Assembly (NCBI RefSeq): GCF_009733595.1
Contig: NZ_WOFH01000021.1
Location: 62,001-126,000 of the forward strand
Source of the DNA: Actinomadura litoris
GTDB taxonomy: Bacteria > Actinomycetota > Actinomycetes > Streptosporangiales > Streptosporangiaceae
Length of the DNA stretch: 64,000 bases
Reading direction: 5' to 3'
Positions within the stretch are counted from its first letter, which is position 1; each line of letters starts with the position of its first letter. Of the stretch, positions 51,586 through 59,854 are shown piece after piece. Below the pieces are notes generated by a model. The model was not told the DNA's origin. It saw only the letters and a program-made list of their open reading frames with translations, and did not search any database. Made by a program: the position numbers and the translations under genes.

Positions 51586-52562
51586 GCGAAGCGGTCCGGG
51601 TGCAGCTGCCGGGCGAGCGCCTCCACCGCGCCGGCCGCCCGCACGCCGGTCACCGTGGACGACAGCGGCAGCACCGCGAACCGGCGGTTCCTGATCGCGG
51701 GGACGTCCTTCAGCGCGGGGTTCGACAGCAGGAACCGCTTCTTCGCCTCGGCGCTCTGGTCGCCGTAGTCATAGATCAGGACGACGTCCGGCGCCCGCTC
51801 GGCGAACTGCTCGAACGAGACGTCCCCGTAGGGTTTGCGCACGTCGGAGAACAGGTTGGCGCCGCCCGCCAGCCGGATGATCTCGTTGCCGATCCCGGCG
51901 CCCCCGGCGGTGAAGACCGTCTTGTCGCCGCTGTCGTAGACGGCGACCCTGGTCGGCGCGGTGCCGGTGGTCTTGCTCTTGACCCGGTCCAGGACGGCAC
52001 GTAGCGCGTTGATCCGCTTTTCCGCGCGCTCGGGCACACCGAAGATCTTGGCGATGGTCCGGATCTCCTCCTCGACCGTCGCCATCGTCACCGGGCCCCG
52101 GGGGCACTCCTCGATGTTGAGGTGGGTGTCGATCCCGGCCTCGCGCAGGGCCGGCCGTCCGCGGCCCTCCTTCTCGTCGAACGTGCTGGACCAGCCGCCG
52201 TAGACGAAGTCGGGCTCGGCCGCCAGCAGCGCCTCGAAGGACGGGTACTCCTTGGACAGCACCTTCACCCGGTCATAGGCGGCCTGGAACTCCGGCAGGA
52301 CGCGGTCGTCGAGGAAGCCCGTCCCCACCATGGAGCGCTCCAGCCCGAGCGCCAGCATCACCTCGGTCGCGTGCTGGTTCAGCGACACCGCGCGCCGGGG
52401 CGGCCGTTCGTAGGTGGTCGTGACCCCGCAGTTCGCCACCGTCACCGGGAATCCGGGCGGCGCCGCCCCGCTCCCGCCCACCGCGTCCGTACCGGTGGAA
52501 CCGCATCCGCCCGCCAGCAGGGCCGCGGCGGCCAGCAGCCCCGCGAGTCGTGCCCATGGCAT
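51582..52562 (-). CDS. Substrate-binding lipoprotein of the cobalamin-type importer (BtuF-like)
   Basis: This 326-residue lipoprotein has a lipobox LLAGGC (Cys20) and a class III periplasmic-binding fold (PRRAVSLNQHATEVMLALGLERSMVGTG, then EPDFVYGGWSST). It delivers substrate to the FecCD/FecE partners encoded downstream. The context under a cobalamin riboswitch argues for corrinoid binding; an iron-siderophore would be the default guess without it. Confidence 0.9.
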   Translation of the reverse strand: MPWARLAGLLAAAALLAGGCGSTGTDAVGGSGAAPPGFPVTVANCGVTTTYERPPRRAVSLNQHATEVMLALGLERSMVGTGFLDDRVLPEFQAAYDRVKVLSKEYPSFEALLAAEPDFVYGGWSSTFDEKEGRGRPALREAGIDTHLNIEECPRGPVTMATVEEEIRTIAKIFGVPERAEKRINALRAVLDRVKSKTTGTAPTRVAVYDSGDKTVFTAGGAGIGNEIIRLAGGANLFSDVRKPYGDVSFEQFAERAPDVVLIYDYGDQSAEAKKRFLLSNPALKDVPAIRNRRFAVLPLSSTVTGVRAAGAVEALARQLHPDRFA

Positions 52563-52575
52563 CCCGCTCTCCTCT

Positions 52576-52594
52576 CTGGGGAGATCCGCCCCAG
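52576..52594 (-). promoter_or_regulatory. Expression-platform hairpin before btuF-like gene
   Basis: CTGGGG pairs with CCCCAG across a seven-base loop between the riboswitch aptamer and the start codon, immediately upstream of the GAGGAG ribosome binding site. It is a candidate for the ribosome-site sequestering or anti-sequestering part of the riboswitch. Confidence 0.5.
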
Positions 52595-52611
52595 GTCAGT
52601 TGAGGAGGCGA

Positions 52612-52790
52612 CCGCGTGAGTCTCCTGGCTCTCGGGTCAACGCTCGTCCCGGCCTTCCCTGCCGCTCGCGCGGTGGTGGCCTCGCTCGGGATCCGCTCGC
52701 CGATCACAGTGGCGGGACCGCGCCGGATTCGCACCGGCTTCCTCGTTCCGCCGTCGCCTACCCGCACATGGTGGCACACCTCGCTCTTGC
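52612..52790 (-). promoter_or_regulatory. Cobalamin riboswitch
   Basis: On the minus strand the leader contains GAAGCCGGTGCGAATCCGGC (52741-52722) followed by GGTCCCGCCACTGTGA, the latter holding the B12 box GCCACTGTGA at 52713-52704, and closes with GAGCCAGGAGACTC at 52631-52618. These are the conserved elements, in order, of the AdoCbl-type riboswitch. It lies about 50 bases upstream of the binding-protein gene and should shut off the importer when cobalamin is plentiful. The outer boundaries are approximate. Confidence 0.93.
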
Positions 52791-52856
52791 CACAAAGTCG
52801 CAATAAGCCCGAATCGCCTGGTCGCCGCTCTGTCGGAGGCGGGGCGCAGCATGCGG

Positions 52857-52900
52857 GCGCCCCGGCGGCCGGTCAAGGGGTGGACCGGCCGCCGGGGCGC
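52857..52900. terminator. 18-bp perfect-stem terminator of the epoxide hydrolase-like gene
   Basis: Arms at 52857-52874 and 52883-52900 are perfectly complementary with an eight-base loop, 18 bases beyond the stop codon of the minus-strand hydrolase gene. No U tract follows. It also insulates the riboswitch transcript from read-through. Confidence 0.8.
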
Positions 52901-52917
52901 GGCGCGAGGGCAGGGCG

Positions 52918-53967
52918 TCAGCGGGCGCAGCCCGCCAGTTCGGGGGTGGTGGGCTTGGTGTCGGCGCCGCCGAAGAACAGCGCCGAGCACTGCTGGAGGA
53001 AGGCCGGGTTCTCCTCGGGGATCCAGTGGCCGCTGTCGGGGGCGACGACCGTGCGGACGTCGGTGGCGACGGCGCCGAAGGACTGCCCGACGGCGGGGCC
53101 GAACACGTCCGCCGCGCCCATGGCGAGGACCGGGATCGTCAGCTTCTGCTCCGCCAGCCTCTTGTTGTCGGCGGCGTTGGTCGGGTAGGCGCGGTAGTAG
53201 TCGAACCCGGCGCTGCGGTGGGCGGCGTCGGAGTAGGCGTCGATGTAGGTCGACTGGGCGATCGCCTTCGGGTACTTGGCGGCGGCGAACAGCCAGCCCA
53301 GGTAGGTCGAGACGTGCGCCCGGTCGTTCACGAGCTGCTCGGGGACCGGCGCGGCGGTCATGTTGAACTGGAAGTGCCAGCTCAGGCCGTACGCGGACTC
53401 CAGCCCGAAGCCGTTGAGCGGGGCTTCGAGGACGGCCATGCGCGAGACGCCGCCGGGGAAGTTGCGGGCGTAGGGGTAGGCGACCAGCGCGCCGACGTCG
53501 TGGCCGAGGATCGCGACGTTGTCGTAGCCGAGCCTGGTCACGCCCTGGTGGAGTTTCGCCGCGACCGTGACCAGGTCGTACTTGCGGTCGGTGGGGATGG
53601 AGGACCTGCCGAGGCCCGGCAGGTCGAAGGCGATCACCGTGTGGGTCTTGGCGAGTTCGGGCATGACCTCGTGCCACTCGTACCAGGTCTCGGGCCACCC
53701 GTGCAGCAGCACCAGGGCGGGCCCCTGGCCGCCCTTGACGTAGTGCAGCGACCCTCCGTCGACCGGGACGAACCCGTGGCGGAAACCGCGCAGCCCCGCC
53801 AGGTCGCCCTGGCCGGGCAGCGCCGCCGGCCTGGACGCGGGGGACGCGGTGGCGGCCGTCGTGCCGAACAGCAGCGCGGCGACGGCCACGACCGCGCCGA
53901 TGACGAGGCCCAGCCCGCGGGCGGGCCTCCGCGCGCCCGCCCCGTCGAGATTTCGCTTGGTATTCAT
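52918..53967 (-). CDS. Secreted epoxide-hydrolase-like alpha/beta hydrolase
   Basis: This 349-residue protein has an N-terminal signal or anchor (GLVIGAVVAVAALLFG, about 19-34, with cleavage near TATASPA). The hydrolase has the oxyanion motif HGWPETWYEW near residue 113, the nucleophile in LGHDVGALVA (Asp, as in epoxide hydrolases) and the base in DSGHWIPEENP. Epoxide or haloalkane hydrolysis outside the membrane is likely. ATG 53967 is chosen for GGAGGGGAG upstream; the open frame to 54126 lacks a signal sequence. Confidence 0.86.
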   Translation of the reverse strand: MNTKRNLDGAGARRPARGLGLVIGAVVAVAALLFGTTAATASPASRPAALPGQGDLAGLRGFRHGFVPVDGGSLHYVKGGQGPALVLLHGWPETWYEWHEVMPELAKTHTVIAFDLPGLGRSSIPTDRKYDLVTVAAKLHQGVTRLGYDNVAILGHDVGALVAYPYARNFPGGVSRMAVLEAPLNGFGLESAYGLSWHFQFNMTAAPVPEQLVNDRAHVSTYLGWLFAAAKYPKAIAQSTYIDAYSDAAHRSAGFDYYRAYPTNAADNKRLAEQKLTIPVLAMGAADVFGPAVGQSFGAVATDVRTVVAPDSGHWIPEENPAFLQQCSALFFGGADTKPTTPELAGCAR

Positions 53968-54290
53968 GCCAGGCTCCCCTCCACATATGCAACACATGCG
54001 ATCCCCGATCACCGGCGCCACTGACGCCGCCTCGGATATTACGGGGGATGCCCATGGGAATGAAGTGGCCGCGACGATCTTCGCCGCCGGGCCGCGAATT
54101 GAGCACGAACGAAGAAATCGGGTCACCTACGGTGCCGCAGTGATCACTCAATCCCTATTGGGTCGGCGAATCGCGCCCTAGCCGGAACCGGCCAATCCCC
54201 GCCTTGCCGGTTTCGATGCCGGCGCGCCCCGCATGACCTTCGGTGACGGCACGGCGACGACGAGAAACGGCCGAGAAATCCTGGCGGTTC
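53968..54290. other. 323-base intergenic region
   Basis: It lies between the hydrolase start and the STAS gene stop. It holds the hydrolase promoter and a small perfect palindrome, AGTGATCACT (54139-54148). No coding frame has a ribosome binding site or family resemblance. Confidence 0.5.
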
Positions 54291-54596
54291 TCAGGGGCCG
54301 TACAAGGGGAGCGTGTCGGACAGGCCGATCATCTCCAGCAACTGCACGAGTTCGGCATTCGGGCGGTACAGCCTTATCTCATGGCCCAGGCGGCGTGCCG
54401 TGAGCTGCATGCGCAGCAGAATTTCGAGCGTCGCCATATTCGGGCCCGCCGAGCCGCCGAGGTCGCAGACGACCTCGCGGGGCGCCGCGTCCGACTCCCG
54501 CAGGGCCTCGCGCAGCCGCTCGCAGGGGTCGTCACCGGGGGTCGCGGCGTCCAGCCGGATGAAGACGGGGACGGCGTCCTGCTCGGGTCGCTCCAT
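54291..54596 (-). CDS. STAS-domain protein (anti-sigma factor antagonist-like)
   Basis: This 101-residue protein has the STAS fold pattern: REVVCDLGGSAGPNMATLEILLRMQLTARRLGHEIRLYRP, where the phosphorylatable-residue strand of SpoIIAA-type antagonists (DxSxxxxxxS/T) reads DLGGSAGPNMATLE. Partner-switching with an anti-sigma kinase is inferred, but no kinase is adjacent. ATG 54596 with GGGAG upstream is preferred over the longer frame to 54662. Confidence 0.8.
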   Translation of the reverse strand: MERPEQDAVPVFIRLDAATPGDDPCERLREALRESDAAPREVVCDLGGSAGPNMATLEILLRMQLTARRLGHEIRLYRPNAELVQLLEMIGLSDTLPLYGP

Positions 54597-54894
54597 GCGC
54601 GGTCGCTCCCATGATCGAGGGCCCCCGAGGACCGGCCGTTTGCGGTAGCGCCCCATGCTCACACCCGCCGCCGCCCGCCGCCATCTCGTGCCGTGCGCAC
54701 CCGGCCGGCGGCCGCCCGCACGATCGGAGATTTCCGCCGATCAGCGGGTGATTAGCCTCGGGAAGGTCGCCGGAATGCCACCGTCCGCGATGCACGCATC
54801 CGGCCGGTACGAGTCTGGACGCACCGAGGAGGGACCGTCCCATGCGCGTACGAACGTCCCGACCAGGGGCAGCCCGCAGGCCCCAGGCGCCGTC

Positions 54895-55590
54895 GTGAGC
54901 CCCCGCCGATCCGACCCGCTCATCAGGCCCACGCTGATCGACATCGGGGCCCGGCTGATGTCGGAGGAGGGCCCCCGCGCCCTGTCGACCCGGCGGCTGG
55001 CGGCCGAGGCCGGATGCTCCACGATGGCCGTCTACACCCATTTCGGCGGCATGAGCGGGCTCGTCCGCGAAATGGTCCACGAGGGCTTCGCCCGGCTCCA
55101 GGTCCACTTCTCCCATGTCCTCGACACCTCCGATCCCGTCGCGGACATGGCGCTGCTCGGCCGCGCCTACCGCTACAACGCCCACCGCAATCCGCATCTG
55201 TACAGCATCATGTTCGGCACCTCGACCCACGCCGGTTTCTCGCTCACCGAAGAGGACCGCCAATACGGCCGATACACGCTCGCGAAGGTCGTCCACACCG
55301 CGCACCGCTGCATCACCGACGGACGCTTCAGCACCGATGATCCCGAGCTGGTCGCCCACCACATGTGGACGGCGCTCCACGGCCTGGTGACGCTCGAACT
55401 CGGCCATTACCTCATTCCCCCCTACGACCCCGACACGTGCTTCGAGAGCCAGCTCGTGAACCTCATGACGAGCGCGGGCGACAGCCGCGCGGCGGCGTCC
55501 GGGTCGGTCGCCGCGTCGCTGCTCCGGCTGGTCGGCGAGGTCGAGGACGTCAATGGCGACGCCCGCGCCGAAGGGGCCGCGCGCCCGTGA
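54895..55590 (+). CDS. TetR-family regulator with WHG-type C-terminal domain (paralogue 1)
   Basis: This regulator of about 231 residues has the TetR helix-turn-helix ALSTRRLAAEAGCSTMAVYTHF (about 28-49) and a C-terminal ligand domain with MWTALHGLVTLEL, the W-x3-H-G mark of the WHG/TetR_C_33 group. It is closely similar along its length to the regulator at 59134-59847. GTG 54895 is chosen because homology with the paralogue begins there; ATG 54775 is an alternative. It reads towards a flavin monooxygenase, its probable target. Confidence 0.86.
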   Translation: MSPRRSDPLIRPTLIDIGARLMSEEGPRALSTRRLAAEAGCSTMAVYTHFGGMSGLVREMVHEGFARLQVHFSHVLDTSDPVADMALLGRAYRYNAHRNPHLYSIMFGTSTHAGFSLTEEDRQYGRYTLAKVVHTAHRCITDGRFSTDDPELVAHHMWTALHGLVTLELGHYLIPPYDPDTCFESQLVNLMTSAGDSRAAASGSVAASLLRLVGEVEDVNGDARAEGAARP

Positions 55591-55688
55591 ACGGCCGGAC
55601 GCCACTCCAGCAATCCAGAAGGTGCCCGGTCGCGGGCGGGCTGCGACGGTGAATTCCAGTGCGGACAGAGACTGAAGGAGATGATCGG

Positions 55689-57038
55689 GTGGGTGCCAAG
55701 ATCGGAAACCGCGCGGTACTGCTCGGTGGAAGCATCGCCGCCCTGTTCGCGGCGCGGGCGCTGGCGGAGGGGTACGAGGAGGTCGTCCTGGTCGACCGGG
55801 ACGAGTTGGTCGGGGTGCGGGAGGTGCGCCGGGGAGCGCCGCAGGGCCGCCACATCAACGGCCTGCTGGCGCGCGGGTCGCGGGCCATGGAGGAGATGTT
55901 CCCCGAGATCACGGCGGAGCTCGTCAGGGACGGCTGCCCGCTGACGGACCTCGCGGGGACCGTCCGCTGGTACTTCAACGGGGTGCCGCTCCAGCAGACC
56001 CGTGCCGGGTTGACCAACGTGGCGGCCAGGCGTCCGCTCATGGAGGCGCACGTCCGCGAGCGGGTGCAGGCGTACGAGAACGTCACGTTCATGGAGAAGC
56101 ACGACGTCCTCGGTCTCGTGACCAACGACGACAACTCCCGCGTCATCGGCGCGCGCGTCCAGCCGCGCGACACCGAGGGCGAGGAGATCGTGCTGGACGC
56201 CGACCTCGTCATCGACGCCACCGGGCGCGGCTCGCGCTCCCCCGTCTGGCTCACCGAACTCGGCTACGGCCGGGTGCAGGAGGACGGGGCGAAGATCGGG
56301 CTCGGCTACGCCAGCCGCCACTACGTCCTGAAGTCCGACCCGTTCGGCAAGGACCACTCGATCATCGTGGTGGCCTCGCCCGACCGCCCCCGCGGCGCGA
56401 TCTTCACCAAGACCGACCACGGCACCGTCGAGTTGACCACCTACGGCATCCTCGGCGACCACCCGCCGACCGACCCCGAGGGGTTCACCGCCTTCGTCAA
56501 GACGCTGGCGGCACCGGAGATCTACGAGTCGATCGTGGACGCGAAGGCGATCGACGACCCGGCCCTCTACAAGTTCCCGACCACGCTGCGCCGCCGCTAC
56601 GAGAAGTTCAACCGGTTCCCCGAGGGCTTCCTCATCATCGGCGACGCGGTCTGCACCCCGAACCCCGTCTTCGCCCAGGCGCAGACGCTGGCCGCCCTGG
56701 AGGCGCTGGCGCTGCTCAAGCACATGCGGAGCGGGAAGGCGCCGTCCTCGCTGGAGTTCATGCGCGAGGTCGGCCAGATCATCGACCCGGCGTGGGAGAT
56801 GACCCGCGGCATCGACCTCAGCTTCCCCGGCGTCGAGGGGGAGCGCAGCCGGAAGCTGAAGATGATGCAGGCCTACATGACGCGGGTCATCATCGCCGCC
56901 ACCCAGGACGCCACCGTCACCGAGGCGTTCATGCGGGCGGCCGGTCTCGTCGACCAGCCGCAGGCGCTCATGAAGCCCGGCCTGATGATGCGCGTGATGC
57001 GCACGTCGAACCGCGTCCTGGCCGCGGCCAAGGGGTGA
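55689..57038 (+). CDS. FAD-dependent monooxygenase/epoxidase-like protein
   Basis: This 449-residue flavoprotein has an N-terminal dinucleotide site AVLLGGSIAALFAARAL with acidic strand end VVLVDRDEL, the middle motif VIDATGRGSRSP near residue 180 and the second FAD motif FLIIGDAVCTPNPVFAQAQTLAA near residue 310. It resembles polyether/terpene epoxidases and other group A monooxygenases of secondary metabolism. The GTG start is supported by AAGGAG upstream; the longer frame to 55659 has no such site. The substrate is unknown. Confidence 0.85.
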   Translation: MGAKIGNRAVLLGGSIAALFAARALAEGYEEVVLVDRDELVGVREVRRGAPQGRHINGLLARGSRAMEEMFPEITAELVRDGCPLTDLAGTVRWYFNGVPLQQTRAGLTNVAARRPLMEAHVRERVQAYENVTFMEKHDVLGLVTNDDNSRVIGARVQPRDTEGEEIVLDADLVIDATGRGSRSPVWLTELGYGRVQEDGAKIGLGYASRHYVLKSDPFGKDHSIIVVASPDRPRGAIFTKTDHGTVELTTYGILGDHPPTDPEGFTAFVKTLAAPEIYESIVDAKAIDDPALYKFPTTLRRRYEKFNRFPEGFLIIGDAVCTPNPVFAQAQTLAALEALALLKHMRSGKAPSSLEFMREVGQIIDPAWEMTRGIDLSFPGVEGERSRKLKMMQAYMTRVIIAATQDATVTEAFMRAAGLVDQPQALMKPGLMMRVMRTSNRVLAAAKG

Positions 57039-57078
57039 TCCAGGGTCGGCGGGCCTCGTGCCGGCCGACCTCGTCCTC

Positions 57079-57111
57079 GGGGGGCGGGCGCCATCATGGC
57101 GCCCGCCCCCC
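57079..57111. terminator. 33-base palindromic terminator after the monooxygenase gene
   Basis: Arms 57079-57094 and 57096-57111 are perfectly complementary around a single base, giving a very stable GC-rich hairpin 40 bases after the monooxygenase stop. It is symmetric and could also serve the small minus-strand ORF ending at 57128. Confidence 0.8.
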
Positions 57112-57127
57112 GTCGTCGTGAGGCCGG

Positions 57128-57262
57128 TCAAGGGGCGGGCTCCTCGGCGGGGTCCCGGGCGGGGACCTCGGCCGGCCCCTCGGCGGGCACGGCACGCGGC
57201 GCGCCCGCGACGGCCTCCGGCCGCGCACGCCCACGTGCCGCCGGTTCCGCCATCGCACCCAT
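57128..57262 (-). CDS. Possible 44-residue Pro/Ala/Glu-rich peptide
   Basis: An ATG at 57262 is preceded by GGAGGGGG with a six-base spacer. The frame shows strong third-position GC and encodes a low-complexity peptide with alternating Ala, Pro, Glu and Arg. It ends before the palindromic terminator. The good ribosome binding site favours translation; the lack of conserved sequence leaves it doubtful. Confidence 0.35.
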   Translation of the reverse strand: MGAMAEPAARGRARPEAVAGAPRAVPAEGPAEVPARDPAEEPAP

Positions 57263-58115
57263 ACCCGTCCCCCTCCGGTCGCAGGATCGCCGCACCCGCA
57301 CGGCTCGGTTATGTGACGACGGGGCGCCGGAAAACTCACCGCGGGCGTCCCGCACACCGCTTCAACTGCGGTCGTGCCGAGGGCACCGCGTGTCCCGCGA
57401 GATCGACCACCGGAACCGGCCGACATGTAATTGCGGTTAGCGCACGAGCACTTATTGATCCATTTCCTCGGCCGCCACCCCCGCGGCCCCGGTCGCCGAG
57501 GGCACGATGGCCCTGTTCGGGCTGGTCAGGGCCGCTGCCGCCGCGGCTGGACGGACGGCGGCGCGCAGGGCGGGCCGGCCGGGGCGTCCCGCGCCGTTGC
57601 GGGTGCGGATACGGAGTATGGTGGCCGTGCCGGGCCGGGCTCACCGGATCTGAGCCGGGCGGCGGCGTGGGGTCGTGCCGCGTGCGCGGGTGTGGGAACG
57701 CCGAGGCCGGGGCCCCTGCGGTGAGGTCATCTACAGCGAACACGCGCTAGCGGCCCCATTGGTGAACGCGTGCTCGACGGCGCCGGCGTGGTCGCGGGGC
57801 AGGGCCGGCCGAGGGCAGGGCCGGCCGGGGGCCGGGCCGGGGCGGGCACGACCGTGACGGTCGGGGGGCCGGGCTTCGGCCCGCGCAGGGTGAAAGGGCT
57901 GTCGGTGAGGACCGCGTCATACCGCCGTAACCGGGACGCCTCCCGTGGTGGGACGGCGCGCCGGACGGCTGCCGCGTTCCAAGGGCCGCCGATACGGAAC
58001 CCGACCCGCCGATCCGCCGCCCGCACCGTCCCCCAACGGCGCGGCTCGGCTCTTGACCTGGAACCTGTGTGCGTCAGGATCATGGCCATTCACCGCCGGA
58101 TCCAAGCGGGGGCCA

Positions 58116-58127
58116 TTGTCGCGACAA
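58116..58127. promoter_or_regulatory. Palindrome upstream of the alpha/beta hydrolase gene
   Basis: TTGTCGCGACAA is a perfect 12-base palindrome 83-94 bases upstream of the start. TTGACC (58049-58054) with CAGGAT 16 bases on could be the promoter. One of the two TetR regulators is a candidate binder, but no second copy of the site was found. Confidence 0.4.
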
Positions 58128-58209
58128 AGCTCGTCCCGCAGTGGTGCGATCATTTTGAACTGACATCGTGAGTCGGTCCGCTCCGATGCGGAAGGGAAGG
58201 CCAGATCTC

Positions 58210-59001
58210 GTGCAGACGTACGTATTGATCCCCGGGACTTGGATGGGTTCCTGGGTTTGGGAGGGTGTCGCCGAGGGCCTGCGCGCCCGCGGCCACTCCG
58301 TCCATCCCGTCACGCTGTCGGGCCTCGCCGAGTTCGGAGCGGACGTCTCCGAAATCGGGATCGAACGGCATGTCGAGGACGTGGCGTCCGTCGTCGGCGC
58401 CCTCGACCAGGTCATCCTGGTCAGCCACAGCACCTCGGGGCTGGTGGCCGGGGTGGTCGCCGACCGCAGCCCCGACCGGGTCGTCCACTCGGTGTACGTG
58501 GAGGCGTTCGTCCCGCATGACGGGCGGTCGGCCATTGACGCGTTCGGCGAGCCGCTGCGCACCGCCGAGCTCCGCCTGATCGAGGAGCACGAGGGCCGGT
58601 GGCCGACGCCCGACGCCGAGGCGGTGGCCGACGGCCAGGGGTTGACGTCCGAGCAGGCGAAGTGGCTGACCGACCGGCTGATCGACCATCCGGGGCGCCC
58701 GCTCACCGAGCCGATCCGGCTGACCCGGCCGGTGGCGGAGCGGCGCGCCACCTACGTGGTGTGCGGGCTGGAGCATTTCGACGGGCGGCTCCCGGCGGAC
58801 GTGGAGCGGCTGCGGTCCTCGCCCACCTGGCGGTTCCGCACGCTCGACACCGGCATCTGGCCGATGGTGTCCGCGCCGGGAGAGCTGGTCGCGCTGCTGG
58901 ACGAGGTCGGCGCGGAGGTGGCCGCGGAGGTGGCAGCCGAGGCCGACCGGCCGGACGCGGCGCGCCGCGAACCCGAGGGCGATCACCCCACCACCCCTTG
59001 A
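58210..59001 (+). CDS. Alpha/beta hydrolase (esterase type)
   Basis: This 263-residue hydrolase has the oxyanion region VLIPGTWMGSWVW at its start and the nucleophile elbow VILVSHSTSGLVAGVV near residue 78, where the usual G-x-S-x-G first Gly is replaced by Ser. The fold resembles the salicylate-esterase/MEST-like group often found as tailoring or resistance enzymes. The usual catalytic-His region near the C-terminus reads DTGIWPMVSAPGELVALL, where the expected His is replaced by Ile-Trp, so activity is uncertain. The GTG start has GGAAGG upstream. Confidence 0.78.
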   Translation: MQTYVLIPGTWMGSWVWEGVAEGLRARGHSVHPVTLSGLAEFGADVSEIGIERHVEDVASVVGALDQVILVSHSTSGLVAGVVADRSPDRVVHSVYVEAFVPHDGRSAIDAFGEPLRTAELRLIEEHEGRWPTPDAEAVADGQGLTSEQAKWLTDRLIDHPGRPLTEPIRLTRPVAERRATYVVCGLEHFDGRLPADVERLRSSPTWRFRTLDTGIWPMVSAPGELVALLDEVGAEVAAEVAAEADRPDAARREPEGDHPTTP

Positions 59002-59133
59002 ACCGCTATTTTCCAGACTTGTTGCCCCAAATCTCACTTTTTCCCTATAACACGACACCCCCAGGAAATTAGGTCCACACGCGAGCAGCGGCTAGTATCG
59101 GCGCATTCACCCTTTCATCATTCGGGTAAGGAA

Positions 59134-59847
59134 GTGGTGTCTTGGACGGGGACGCGTGGCGGCGCACTCGTGGACGCGACCGTGTCGCCCCGGCGGCCTG
59201 ATCCCCGACTGACCACCAGGCTGATCGACATCGGTGCCCGGCTGCTGGCACAGGGCGGGCCCGGAGCGCTGTCGACGCGGCGGCTGGCGGCCGAGGCGGG
59301 ATGCTCGACAATGGCCGTCTACACCCATTTCGGCGGCATGAGCGGGCTGGTCCGCGGAATGGTGCACGAGGGTTTCGCGCGTTTGCAGCGCGCCTTCTCC
59401 GGCGTCGTGGACTCGGCCGATCCGGTGGCCGACATGGCATTGATCGGCCGCGTCTACCGCGACAACGCCCGGACGAATCCCTATCTCTACGCCATCATGT
59501 TCGGGACGGCGACGCCGGCCGGTTTCTCGCTGACCGACCAGGACCGCCAGTACGGCCGGTTCACGCTGGCGCGGGTGGTGGAGACCGCGGCGCGCTGCGT
59601 CGCCGCGGGCCGGTTCACCGGCGCCGACGCGGAACTGGTGGCGCACCAGATGTGGAGCGCGATCCACGGGCTCGTGACGTTGGAGCTGGGCGGATATCTG
59701 GTTCCGCCCTATGACCCCGACACCTGTTTCGAGAGCCAGCTCGTCAGCCTCATGGTCGGGCAGGGGGACGCGCCCGAGGCGGCGTCGGCCTCCGTCGAGG
59801 CGTCGCGTCCCGCGCTGGAGCGGCTCCGGCGCGGCACCGGCGCCTGA
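59134..59847 (+). CDS. TetR-family regulator with WHG-type C-terminal domain (paralogue 2)
   Basis: This 237-residue regulator is nearly a copy of the regulator at 54895-55590. The shared parts include the helix-turn-helix AAEAGCSTMAVYTHFGG, MVHEGFARLQ, SADPVADMAL and the C-terminal PPYDPDTCFESQLV. The W-x3-H-G mark reads MWSAIHGLVTLEL. It follows the alpha/beta hydrolase gene after an AT-rich 130-base gap. Start choice between tandem GTG codons 59134/59137 and later GTGs is open. Confidence 0.87.
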   Translation: MVSWTGTRGGALVDATVSPRRPDPRLTTRLIDIGARLLAQGGPGALSTRRLAAEAGCSTMAVYTHFGGMSGLVRGMVHEGFARLQRAFSGVVDSADPVADMALIGRVYRDNARTNPYLYAIMFGTATPAGFSLTDQDRQYGRFTLARVVETAARCVAAGRFTGADAELVAHQMWSAIHGLVTLELGGYLVPPYDPDTCFESQLVSLMVGQGDAPEAASASVEASRPALERLRRGTGA

Positions 59848-59854
59848 GCCCCGC

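Larger units (their letters stand above)
57039..58209. other. 1.2-kb region with no confident large gene
   Basis: Many overlapping GC-driven open frames cross this stretch, but none has a convincing family match. It contains a strong palindromic terminator (57079-57111), a possible 44-codon ORF (57128-57262), a direct repeat of GGCAGGGCCGGCCG (about 57800-57826) and a perfect palindrome TTGTCGCGACAA (58116-58127) before the hydrolase gene. It may be the scar of a lost gene. Confidence 0.6.

Noticed and set aside
57058..57750. 230-codon plus-strand open frame in the gene-poor region
   Set aside because: It is rich in Arg and Pro, crosses a strong terminator palindrome, has no ribosome binding site and no family match.
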